A stretch of DNA of 8,124 bases, from positions 1 to 8,124 of the forward strand of contig CAKQBM010000082.1 of assembly GCA_934216185.1 (NCBI GenBank). Direction: 5' to 3'. Each line of letters starts with the position of its first letter. Within the stretch, counting starts at the first letter, position 1. Positions 1-5,893 of the stretch are shown here, one piece after another. The notes under the pieces are model-generated. The model made no database searches. It saw only the letters and a program-made list of their open reading frames with translations, and was not told where the DNA came from. This DNA comes from an uncultured Streptococcus sp. (GTDB lineage: Bacteria > Bacillota > Bacilli > Lactobacillales > Streptococcaceae). The position numbers and the translations under genes were made by a program.

Positions 1-620
1 TTAAAGTCTAGGTCGGCATACATGAGGTAGTCGTAGTTTCCGTTTTCATTATCGACCAATTCCTCGTTGGCCCAGCCCTTGTTGTCTCCTTGAATGAGAT
101 AAATCCCAGACTTACGGCGTTTGGCATCGTAGTCTGTACCTGTGAAGTGGTACCAATGCCAGTGGAAGTCATTGTGGGTATCTTGGCGACCATCGAAGGT
201 AAAGCTAGTCCATCCATTGATGGTGAAGGGTTCTCCGAGTTCAACTGTACGGTCTACAGGATCCACTTCGATAACCTGAAAGGCCTCCATGTGATCGGCT
301 GCAGCCTTGTGGTTGAGTACCACATCGGCCATAGGCTGGATTCCCTGTGCTTTTAGGGCTTGAATGGCTTGAAGATAGTCTTCTTTAAAACCGTACTTAG
401 TGCGGACAGTCCCTTTTTGGTTGAACTCACCAAGGTCAAATAGGTCATAGACCCCATAGCCTACATCTTTTTCATTGGTAGCCTTGAAAGCTGGTGGCAT
501 CCAGACATGACTGATGCCGAGATTAGCTAGGTGTGGAGCATCTTCAGCCAGACGCGTCCAGTGCTGACCGTCGTGGGGCAGATACCATTCAAAGTATTGC
601 ATGAGTGTTTGATTTTGCAT
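1..620 (-). CDS. Cytoplasmic alpha-amylase (GH13), 5' part only
   Basis: Partial gene: the first 206 residues are present and the rest lies beyond the left edge. The reverse strand opens with ATG at 620-618, preceded by a good ribosome binding site (GAGGAAA, about 8 nt away). The protein starts MQNQTLMQYFEWYLPHDG with no signal peptide, so it should act inside the cell on alpha-1,4-glucans or imported maltodextrins. Visible family marks are the YGVYDLFDLGEFNQKGT block (residues 55-71), typical of liquefying bacterial amylases, and conserved region I, DVVLNH (99-104), whose Asn is a calcium ligand in relatives. The region around 133-205 looks like domain B. The catalytic Asp/Glu/Asp of conserved regions II-IV fall outside the window, so activity cannot be judged. 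An operator over its promoter suggests maltose control. The amylase call is strong; exact specificity is not shown. Confidence 0.95.
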   Translation of the reverse strand, partial: MQNQTLMQYFEWYLPHDGQHWTRLAEDAPHLANLGISHVWMPPAFKATNEKDVGYGVYDLFDLGEFNQKGTVRTKYGFKEDYLQAIQALKAQGIQPMADVVLNHKAAADHMEAFQVIEVDPVDRTVELGEPFTINGWTSFTFDGRQDTHNDFHWHWYHFTGTDYDAKRRKSGIYLIQGDNKGWANEELVDNENGNYDYLMYADLDF

Positions 621-653
621 GATGTTTCCTCTTATTTGTCAATCTTGTTCTTT

Positions 654-682
654 ATTCTATCATAAAGTATCTCTGGGCGCAA
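654..682 (-). promoter_or_regulatory. Alpha-amylase promoter
   Basis: Reading the minus strand, TTGCGC (682-677) is followed after 17 bp by TAGAAT (659-654). A TG one base before the -10 makes it an extended -10. The -35 is weak (TTG only) and lies inside the MalR-type palindrome, so repressor binding would exclude RNA polymerase. The transcript would carry a leader of about 25 nt before the ATG at 620. Confidence 0.7.
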
Positions 683-691
683 ACGTTTGCG
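678..691. promoter_or_regulatory. LacI-family operator, probably MalR (or CcpA cre-like)
   Basis: CGCAAACGTTTGCG is a perfect 14-bp palindrome with the central CG typical of LacI/GalR-family operators. It matches my recollection of the pneumococcal MalR operator found at the maltosaccharide genes. It covers the -35 box of the amylase promoter, so repression in the absence of maltose is the expected outcome. CcpA sites share the AAACGTTT core, so catabolite control is an alternative or an addition. The site lies about 42 bp upstream of the -35 of the divergent ABC operon, so an effect there is possible but less direct. Confidence 0.8.
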
Positions 692-707
692 TAAGATAGA
701 AGGAAAC

Positions 708-727
708 TATTTTAACTACTTAAAATA
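708..727. repeat. Perfect 8-bp inverted repeat upstream of the ABC promoter
   Basis: TATTTTAA and TTAAAATA are exact inverted copies around the 4-base spacer CTAC. The element ends 5 bp before the -35 box of the ABC operon and has no T-tract that would make it a terminator. It could be an operator or simply an AT-rich UP-like element; the binding protein, if any, is unknown. Confidence 0.5.
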
Positions 728-732
728 AAGTA

Positions 733-764
733 TTGATTTTTTTGTATCAAAGTGCTAGTATAAT
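733..764 (+). promoter_or_regulatory. Promoter of the ABC transporter operon
   Basis: TTGATT at 733-738 is followed after 17 bp by TAGTAT at 756-761, with TG at 753-754 giving an extended -10. A better-looking hexamer, TATAAT at 759-764, overlaps it but would need a 20-bp spacer. Either reading puts the start of transcription near 768-771, giving a leader of about 30 nt. Confidence 0.6.
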
Positions 765-798
765 AGTATGTAATATAGATAAAGATAGGAGTCATCCC

Positions 799-1548
799 AT
801 GATTGAATTTCAAAATGTTAGTAAGTTGTATGGTGATAAAGAGGCTTTGAGCAATCTCAATTTGCAGATTAAAAATGGGGAGATTATGGGATTGATTGGC
901 CATAATGGTGCTGGAAAATCGACTACCATAAAATCCCTAGTCAGTATCATTTCACCCAGCAGTGGTCGTATTTTAGTAGACGATCAGGAGTTATCGGAAA
1001 ATCGCTTGGCTATCAAACGAAAGATTGGCTACGTTGCAGACTCGCCTGACTTATTTTTACGTTTAACGGCCAATGAATTTTGGGAATTGATTGCTTCATC
1101 CTATGATCTGACTAGCTCTGACTTGGAGTCTAGTCTAGCTAGGCTATTGAACGTTTTTGATTTTGCTGAAAATCGTTATCAGGTTATTGAAACCCTTTCT
1201 CACGGAATGCGTCAGAAAGTCTTTGTCATCGGGGCACTCTTGTCTGATCCCGATATTTGGGTCTTGGACGAACCCTTGACTGGTTTGGATCCCCAGGCTG
1301 CCTTTGATTTGAAGCAGATGATGAAGGAACATGCACAAAAAGGCAAGACAGTCTTGTTTTCAACCCATGTCCTAGAGGTAGCCGAACAAGTCTGTGATCG
1401 GATTGCCATTTTGAAAAAGGGGCATTTGATTTATTGTGGCAGCGTAGAGGACTTGAGAAAAGACCACCCAGACCAGTCTTTGGAAAGTATCTACCTTAGC
1501 CTTGCTGGTAGAAAAGAGGAGGTTTCAGATGCGTCTCAAGGTCATTAA
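799..1548 (+). CDS. ABC transporter ATP-binding protein
   Basis: The 249-residue ATPase is a cytoplasmic nucleotide-binding subunit that should power the membrane protein encoded next. Motifs in order: Walker A GHNGAGKST (34-42), signature LSHGMRQK (133-140, a variant of LSGGQ), Walker B IWVLDEP (153-159), D-loop TGLDP (161-165) and switch His190. The usual Q-loop glutamine is absent: the segment reads IGYVADSPDLF (76-86), a form seen in EcsA-like exporters. The ATG at 799 is chosen because AGGAG (787-791) lies 7 nt upstream. A longer in-frame reading from TTG at 733 would begin inside the promoter and adds unconserved residues. The last 20 bp overlap the permease gene, implying translational coupling. 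The fold is certain. The substrate is unknown; it groups by eye with ABC-2-type exporter ATPases, not with binding-protein-dependent importers. Confidence 0.95.
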   Translation: MIEFQNVSKLYGDKEALSNLNLQIKNGEIMGLIGHNGAGKSTTIKSLVSIISPSSGRILVDDQELSENRLAIKRKIGYVADSPDLFLRLTANEFWELIASSYDLTSSDLESSLARLLNVFDFAENRYQVIETLSHGMRQKVFVIGALLSDPDIWVLDEPLTGLDPQAAFDLKQMMKEHAQKGKTVLFSTHVLEVAEQVCDRIAILKKGHLIYCGSVEDLRKDHPDQSLESIYLSLAGRKEEVSDASQGH

Positions 1549-3163
1549 AAAATTAGTTGATATCAATATCCTCTATTCATCTCAAGAAGCTAATCTGGCT
1601 AATCTACGAAAGAAGCAGGCTAAGAATCCTGGGAAAAAAGTAAATGTTTCCGCTAGAGTCCTAAGTTCTTACATTTTTTCTAGTCTCTTGATGCTTTTCA
1701 TGTTTATAAATATAGCCTTTCGTTTTCCTTTTGAGGAAATGCCAAGTTTTTTTAGTAGCATGGTTGCTATTTTACTAGTGATTGCCTTTTCAACTTCTTT
1801 CACTGCATTTTACAATGTCTTTTATGAGAGTAAGGACTTGGTATCGTATAGGCCTTATGCCTTTAAAGAATCAGAGATTATAATTGCTAAAGGACTTTCT
1901 GTCCTCTTGCCAGCTCTGCCTGGAATTGTACCAATCCTAGCTTATTTTCTAGTCCTCTACATTAGACTAGCACCTTCTCTTTGGCTTGGCTTACCTTTGA
2001 TGCTGCTGTCCTTGGCTCTATTATTTGTCTCTGTGGCTCTAGTGATGGTAGTGGCAGTGCATTTCTTGGCTCAAACTGCGCTTTTTAGAAAGTATCAGTT
2101 TATTTTTTCGAATGTGATGATTGGGATAGGGGTTCTCATACCTTTAATATTTGTCTTCTTTCTACAGTCGACTTCTGGAAGTATTGTTGACAAAGTTCGA
2201 GACATTCCATTTCTCCTTTATCCTCTTCATCTCTTTTACAAAATAGCAGTGGAGCCTTTTTCGACAGAAGCCTTAGTGGGTCTGCTCGCTTGGATAGGAC
2301 TAACTCTCTTCCTGCTTTATCTGACCAAAAAGAAGGTCCTTCCTTGTTTTTATGACGTTATCCTGCTTAATAGTGAGGAGAAGGTCAAAAAAGAACGTCG
2401 CAGTAAGGAGGGGCTTTCAACTACTAAAAAGGGCTTTTTCCGTATGGTTTTACGCTACCACCTCACCCTTTTGGGACAGGGGACTGGCGTGGTTACAGTG
2501 CTTTTTACAAGTGCTTTCCTTCCTTATCTCATGATGATTGGTCTGATTTCCAAAATCCGAGATTCTCAGATAGTTCCAGATATTCATCCTCCATACTGGT
2601 TGCCCTTGTTTTTTGTGGGAGTGTTTATAGCAGTTTTAAATAACAATATCACAAGTCTATCTTCAATCGGGTTATCTCTGGAGAGGGAAAATTTTGATTT
2701 TCTTAAGAGTTTGCCTTTTGATTTTGCTCGTTATGTGAAAGTGAAATTTTGGATTATATTTGCAGTTCAGTCCCTCTTACCTATCTTGACTTTACTTGGT
2801 CTTTCCCTTTATTTAGGATTGCCCATTCTTTCGATGATTTACCTTCTTGTGGCCTGGACCCTTGCCAGTGTCATCCTTTCTTGCCACCATTACCTTAAGG
2901 ACGTGAAAAATCTGTCAACCAATTGGACTAGCATTACGGACTTGGTGAATCGTTCAAATGGCATAGTCGCAATAGTTTTATTGTTTATTTATAGTGCAAT
3001 CCTAATGGCCCTTGTAATTGGGAGCTTATTCTTGGTTCAGTCTCTCTCCCCTGTCCTTGCCATCAGCTTGGGAGTAGGGTTTCTTATCCTCCTGCTTGGT
3101 CTTGCTATTTTTGGCTATCATTACTACCTGTCACGCATATTGGTAGAGATAGAAAAAAGATGA
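1529..3163 (+). CDS. Large ABC-2-like permease, partner of the upstream ATPase
   Basis: The 544-residue integral membrane protein begins at ATG 1529, 6 nt after a strong AGAGGAGG site (1515-1522) that lies within the end of the ATPase gene. A longer TTG reading from 1502 lacks such a site. By eye it has about 12 membrane segments in two halves (roughly 43-266 and 318-533), joined by a charged cytoplasmic stretch (about 267-305, rich in Lys, Glu and Arg). Each half carries a similar loop after its second or third segment: YESKDLVSYRPYAFKESEI (99-117) and SLERENFDFLKSLPFDFA (383-400). These resemble the coupling region of ABC-2 permeases that docks on the ATPase. The protein thus looks like two fused half-permeases. 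No substrate-binding lipoprotein is nearby, which favours export of a drug, lipid or peptide, but nothing in the sequence says which. Confidence 0.85.
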   Translation: MRLKVIKKLVDINILYSSQEANLANLRKKQAKNPGKKVNVSARVLSSYIFSSLLMLFMFINIAFRFPFEEMPSFFSSMVAILLVIAFSTSFTAFYNVFYESKDLVSYRPYAFKESEIIIAKGLSVLLPALPGIVPILAYFLVLYIRLAPSLWLGLPLMLLSLALLFVSVALVMVVAVHFLAQTALFRKYQFIFSNVMIGIGVLIPLIFVFFLQSTSGSIVDKVRDIPFLLYPLHLFYKIAVEPFSTEALVGLLAWIGLTLFLLYLTKKKVLPCFYDVILLNSEEKVKKERRSKEGLSTTKKGFFRMVLRYHLTLLGQGTGVVTVLFTSAFLPYLMMIGLISKIRDSQIVPDIHPPYWLPLFFVGVFIAVLNNNITSLSSIGLSLERENFDFLKSLPFDFARYVKVKFWIIFAVQSLLPILTLLGLSLYLGLPILSMIYLLVAWTLASVILSCHHYLKDVKNLSTNWTSITDLVNRSNGIVAIVLLFIYSAILMALVIGSLFLVQSLSPVLAISLGVGFLILLLGLAIFGYHYYLSRILVEIEKR

Positions 3164-3194
3164 GGTAGTTGGTTACTATCTTGATAAATTTCAT

Positions 3195-3225
3195 TTGACA
3201 AAACACTTTCAAAGTTTGTTATAAT
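3195..3225 (+). promoter_or_regulatory. Strong promoter of the small membrane protein gene
   Basis: A perfect TTGACA (3195-3200) and a perfect TATAAT (3220-3225) with TG at 3217-3218 (extended -10) are separated by 19 bp, slightly longer than ideal. The spacer contains the short palindrome ACTTTCAAAGT (3205-3215), which could be a binding site but may be chance in AT-rich DNA. Transcription should start near 3232, about 20 nt before the start codon. Confidence 0.75.
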
Positions 3226-3253
3226 GTGGTTATAAAATATAGGGAGGAATGTT

Positions 3254-3472
3254 TTGAATAAGAAATATAATATAGTTCTATTTTTGTTGTTTATAGTTTA
3301 TTTATTTGGATATTTTTCAATTTCAAAAACATTAATTCCTATAATGTGTGTGTTCCAAGTATTTTTGATAGAATATATATTTAGAGTTCGAAATAGAATT
3401 ATGCAGATAGGTGAAATTATAATTATTGTTGCTTCTATAATATTATTTATTGATAGTATATTGAGTTTGTAA
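3254..3472 (+). CDS. Small AT-rich hydrophobic membrane protein, unknown function
   Basis: The 72-residue protein is read from TTG at 3254, 6 nt after an excellent AGGGAGG site (3241-3247). The nearby ATG at 3249 is out of frame and stops after two codons, so TTG is the only sensible start. The sequence is almost entirely hydrophobic, with probable membrane segments near residues 6-22, 24-43 and 51-70. A basic loop, RVRNR (44-48), should face the cytoplasm. I do not recognise the family. My hand count gives about 43 G/C in 219 bases (about 20%), far below the neighbouring genes, which suggests foreign origin. It has its own promoter and stands alone between the ABC operon and the convergent ltaS-type gene. 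Small membrane proteins like this include immunity proteins and toxins, but nothing here proves either. Confidence 0.65.
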   Translation: MNKKYNIVLFLLFIVYLFGYFSISKTLIPIMCVFQVFLIEYIFRVRNRIMQIGEIIIIVASIILFIDSILSL

Positions 3473-3479
3473 CAAAAGG

Positions 3480-3590
3480 CTTCTCTATAAAATCAAATTT
3501 TCCAGATACCTACTGAAGCTGATTTATCTCCTCTCTACCTACAATCTCACAGTAAACCTGAGGCTAGTTTGCTATTTGATTTTCTTTGAT
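3480..3590 (+). repeat. Degenerate BOX-like element (boxA-B-C remnant)
   Basis: The right part, ACCTGAGGCTAG (3556-3566 region) followed by TTTGCTATTTGATTTTC and TTTGA up to 3590, closely follows the boxC module of pneumococcal BOX elements as I recall it. The difference is that CTAGCTTCCTAG of the consensus is collapsed to a single CTAG. The middle (TACTGAAGC ... CTACCTACAATCTCACAGT, 3511-3553) resembles a worn boxB. The ends retain a short inverted match, AAAATC (3489-3494) against GATTTT (3578-3583). It encodes nothing. Identification rests on memory of the consensus, so the left boundary is approximate. Confidence 0.6.
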
Positions 3591-3592
3591 AA

Positions 3593-3630
3593 AAGAAATG
3601 CTCCTCCGTTCTTGGAAGAGCATTTTTTAT
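3593..3630. terminator. Bidirectional intrinsic terminator
   Basis: AATGCTCCTCC (3597-3607) pairs with GGAAGAGCATT (3614-3624) around the loop GTTCTT, with one C/A mismatch. The stem can extend through flanking A and T bases to 3593-3628. On the plus strand it is followed by a T run and would end transcripts from the small membrane protein gene. On the minus strand it is followed by a T-rich tail and would end the ltaS-type transcript. The stem overlaps the stop codon of that gene (3629-3627). Confidence 0.8.
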
Positions 3631-5777
3631 TGTGATTTTGATTCGGTTTCTGCCGACTCTGGGTGGAGTTCTTGGTAACTTGGTGCCTTGAAAAGGTCAG
3701 TACTGGTCTTACCTTGTCGTTGGCTAAAGAGGCTAGTTGACTGACTTCCTTTTTCTTGCTCAATCTTTTGCAGAATGGGCAAGGAATTGAGGTAAGAAAT
3801 ACTTTCAGTATCAACTTTTCCAAGATGATCTGCTTGGTAGAAACGGATCAAATCGCCAGTTTGAATCTGGTCGCTGATTTTCAGCTGTTGACTAGCTGCT
3901 TGACGAACAATTTCTAGTTCAGCCTGAGCTTGTTCGTCAAGGTTGCTGATTTCAAGACCGTTTTCAGTATAGTAGGTCCGTCCATCATAACTGGTGTATT
4001 TAGGTGTGACGAAGGAATTTGCAGTTCGAAAGGCAATGATTTCTTGATGGTCTGGAGATAGGATGTCTTGTCCAACTTGAAGGGAGGAACTGGATTCGAT
4101 ACCAAGGAGGTGTTCGAGAGTCGGTAAGATATCGATTTGTCCACCGTAGGTATTGATGATTTGCCCTTTTTCATAGCCAGGCATGACCACCATAAAAGGC
4201 ACTCGTTGCAACATGGCATTGTCGTAATTAGACCAGTTCTCAGAAGTCTTGCCAATCAAGGGAGCCAGGTCAGGATTGCGGGAGTTGGAAATGCCATAAT
4301 GGTCTCCGTAAATGACGATGATGGATTTTTCATAGAGGCCACTTTCTTTGAGATAGTCAAAGAAGGCTTTGATGGCACTGTCCAGATAGTTGGCTGTTTG
4401 GAAGTAGCCATTGATTGTTTCATCTTTGGTTTTGGCCAAGGGGAAACCAAGCTCATCGCCAATCAGATTGCTAGCATAGGGATAGTGATTGGACACCGTG
4501 ATATACTTGGCATAAAAAGGCTGCTGCAAGTGCTCTAGATACTGGATAGAATCTTTCATCATGATTTTATCATTTAAACCATATTGGAAAGAATTGCTAC
4601 TGTCTTGCTTGGTGAAGTAGGAAGCATCAAAGAAGTATTGGTAGCCCCATTGTTTATAGGTCGTATTTCGGTTCCAGAAGGTCCCAATATTACCGTGAAA
4701 GACGGCACTCGATTGATAGCCGTTTTTTGATAGGATAAAAGGAGCTGCCTGCTGGGTATTGGTACCACCGTAATTGACCATAAAGGAACCTTGGTCAAGT
4801 CCAAATAAACCGGTCTCCAGCATAGTTTCTGCATCCGAGGTTTTCCCAGCCTTGACTTGGTTAAAGATATTCGAAAAGGCTAGGGTTGATTGCGAATGGT
4901 AGAGTAAATTTAGGAAGGGAGTGACTTCATGCTCAGTTCCATCTATGTTGAGTTTATAGTCAAGCAGGAACTGCTGGAAACTCTCCAAGTGGAGATAAAT
5001 CACATTTTTTCCTTTGGCCAAGCCAAAATAGTATGGATTGGGCTTAGCCGAATGCTCTTGAATATAATCTGTAATAGGTTGAAGGTCAGTCTCAGAGGCC
5101 TTAGCTCGTTCCTTGTTGGCACTGTAGGATTGGTTGGCACTATAACCTAAAAAGGCTGGCAAACTAAGGGCACGAACAATATAATAATTAGAAAATCCTC
5201 GCGACAGGAGATCGGGACGCTCAATTTCAGCCAAGAAAAGATTAGCTGAAAAGAGCAGGGCTGAGAGTGCAGTGATAGCAACACTGGAGCGGAATTTGAA
5301 AGGTCTCCTATCCAGCTGGATGAATTTTTTAAAGAAAAGGAAAGCCAGAAGTGGGAAATCCATAAAATAGATGAAATCCCAAGGACGCAGTAACTCTAGT
5401 TCTGCAGTACCAACAGACACCTTGCTGACCACTTTCATGGTATTGGCCGTGATAAAGTCGCTAAATTCTCGATAGTAAAAGACATTAGAATAGAGCCAAA
5501 TGAATAAAAGGCTATAAATAGCTATACTCAGACCATAAAAGATCTTGGTTGACCGAGCATAGAGGGCTGAAGCTAGCAGGAGGAGTCCCAAAGGAAGGGG
5601 GTTGAAAAAGGCAATAAAGGCAAGGTAATTTCCCTGCAACTTGCCTACTTGAATATCTAAATTAAAGTCAACGGTATAGGCTAATAAGGTTTTGAACCAA
5701 TATAGGATTAAAAGAGTTAGGACAAAACCCAGTCTGGTACCCATGGCTTGTTGGATTTTGTTAAAATTGCTTTTCAC
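3627..5777 (-). CDS. ltaS: LtaS-family lipoteichoic acid synthase
   Basis: The 716-residue membrane enzyme would transfer glycerol phosphate from phosphatidylglycerol onto a glycolipid anchor to build polyglycerol-phosphate lipoteichoic acid outside the membrane. Five N-terminal membrane segments (about 14-36, 50-73, 79-101, 133-153, 165-183) precede an extracellular sulfatase-like domain (about 255-600). Key residues match staphylococcal LtaS: metal ligand Glu265 in YLHLESFQ, nucleophile Thr313 in GKTSDAE, FWNR (367-370), His431 in SNHYPY, and Asp492-His493 in YGDHYG. A Ser/Gln/Glu-rich tail (about 675-716) extends beyond the S. aureus protein of about 646 residues. The start is GTG at 5777, 7 nt after AGGAAG; the ATG four bases upstream is out of frame and opens only a six-codon reading frame. 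It is transcribed alone, divergent from the methyltransferase operon. Family assignment is firm; the polymer it makes in this host is inferred. Confidence 0.93.
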   Translation of the reverse strand: MKSNFNKIQQAMGTRLGFVLTLLILYWFKTLLAYTVDFNLDIQVGKLQGNYLAFIAFFNPLPLGLLLLASALYARSTKIFYGLSIAIYSLLFIWLYSNVFYYREFSDFITANTMKVVSKVSVGTAELELLRPWDFIYFMDFPLLAFLFFKKFIQLDRRPFKFRSSVAITALSALLFSANLFLAEIERPDLLSRGFSNYYIVRALSLPAFLGYSANQSYSANKERAKASETDLQPITDYIQEHSAKPNPYYFGLAKGKNVIYLHLESFQQFLLDYKLNIDGTEHEVTPFLNLLYHSQSTLAFSNIFNQVKAGKTSDAETMLETGLFGLDQGSFMVNYGGTNTQQAAPFILSKNGYQSSAVFHGNIGTFWNRNTTYKQWGYQYFFDASYFTKQDSSNSFQYGLNDKIMMKDSIQYLEHLQQPFYAKYITVSNHYPYASNLIGDELGFPLAKTKDETINGYFQTANYLDSAIKAFFDYLKESGLYEKSIIVIYGDHYGISNSRNPDLAPLIGKTSENWSNYDNAMLQRVPFMVVMPGYEKGQIINTYGGQIDILPTLEHLLGIESSSSLQVGQDILSPDHQEIIAFRTANSFVTPKYTSYDGRTYYTENGLEISNLDEQAQAELEIVRQAASQQLKISDQIQTGDLIRFYQADHLGKVDTESISYLNSLPILQKIEQEKGSQSTSLFSQRQGKTSTDLFKAPSYQELHPESAETESKSQ

Positions 5778-5807
5778 ACATTTACTTCCTATTTTTTAAT
5801 TAGTATT

Positions 5808-5836
5808 AGTATACCATTTTTTAAAAGAAGAGTAAA
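5808..5836 (-). promoter_or_regulatory. Promoter of the ltaS-type gene
   Basis: On the minus strand TTTACT (5836-5831) is followed after exactly 17 bp by TATACT (5813-5808), with TGG just before it giving an extended -10. Transcription would start about 25 nt before the GTG start codon. The -35 boxes of this promoter and of the divergent methyltransferase promoter are only about 21 bp apart, so the two are back to back. Confidence 0.7.
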
Positions 5837-5857
5837 AAAGCAAGGGTTGTTTCTTTT

Positions 5858-5886
5858 TTGAGAATTGGCTAAAAGTTTGATATAAT
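5858..5886 (+). promoter_or_regulatory. Strong promoter of the methyltransferase-aroD-aroE operon
   Basis: TTGAGA (5858-5863, five of six consensus bases) is followed by exactly 17 bp and a perfect TATAAT (5881-5886), with TG at 5878-5879 as an extended -10. The expected start of transcription, about 7 bp beyond the -10, falls at 5893-5894, on the start codon of the first gene. No leader, riboswitch or attenuator can therefore fit between promoter and gene. Confidence 0.85.
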
Positions 5887-5893
5887 GGTAGCT

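Noticed and set aside
90..356. Plus-strand open frame inside the amylase gene
   Set aside because: The minus strand encodes a clear GH13 protein here; this frame is antisense to it and shows no family features.
733..798. Upstream in-frame extension of the ATPase from a TTG start
   Set aside because: It would start inside the promoter -35 region, has no ribosome binding site and adds residues not typical of the family; ATG 799 has AGGAG at the right distance.
3161..3183. Possible terminator hairpin after the ABC permease (TGAGGTAGT with ACTATCTTG)
   Set aside because: The stem has three G-U wobbles in nine pairs and no following T-tract, so it is weak. Read-through into the small membrane gene cannot be excluded.
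3205..3215. Palindrome ACTTTCAAAGT in the promoter spacer of the small gene
   Set aside because: Eleven bases in very AT-rich DNA can arise by chance; kept only as a note in the promoter entry.
3485..3510. CodY-box-like AAATTTTCCAGA
   Set aside because: Only part of the CodY consensus matches, it lies in the BOX-like remnant between convergent genes, and no promoter is near it.
4137..4538. Plus-strand open frame inside the ltaS-type gene
   Set aside because: It is a shadow of the well-supported minus-strand gene, without promoter, ribosome binding site or recognisable protein.
5885..5893. ATG at 5885 as the methyltransferase start
   Set aside because: It overlaps the TATAAT -10 box, so it would not be in the transcript made from this promoter.
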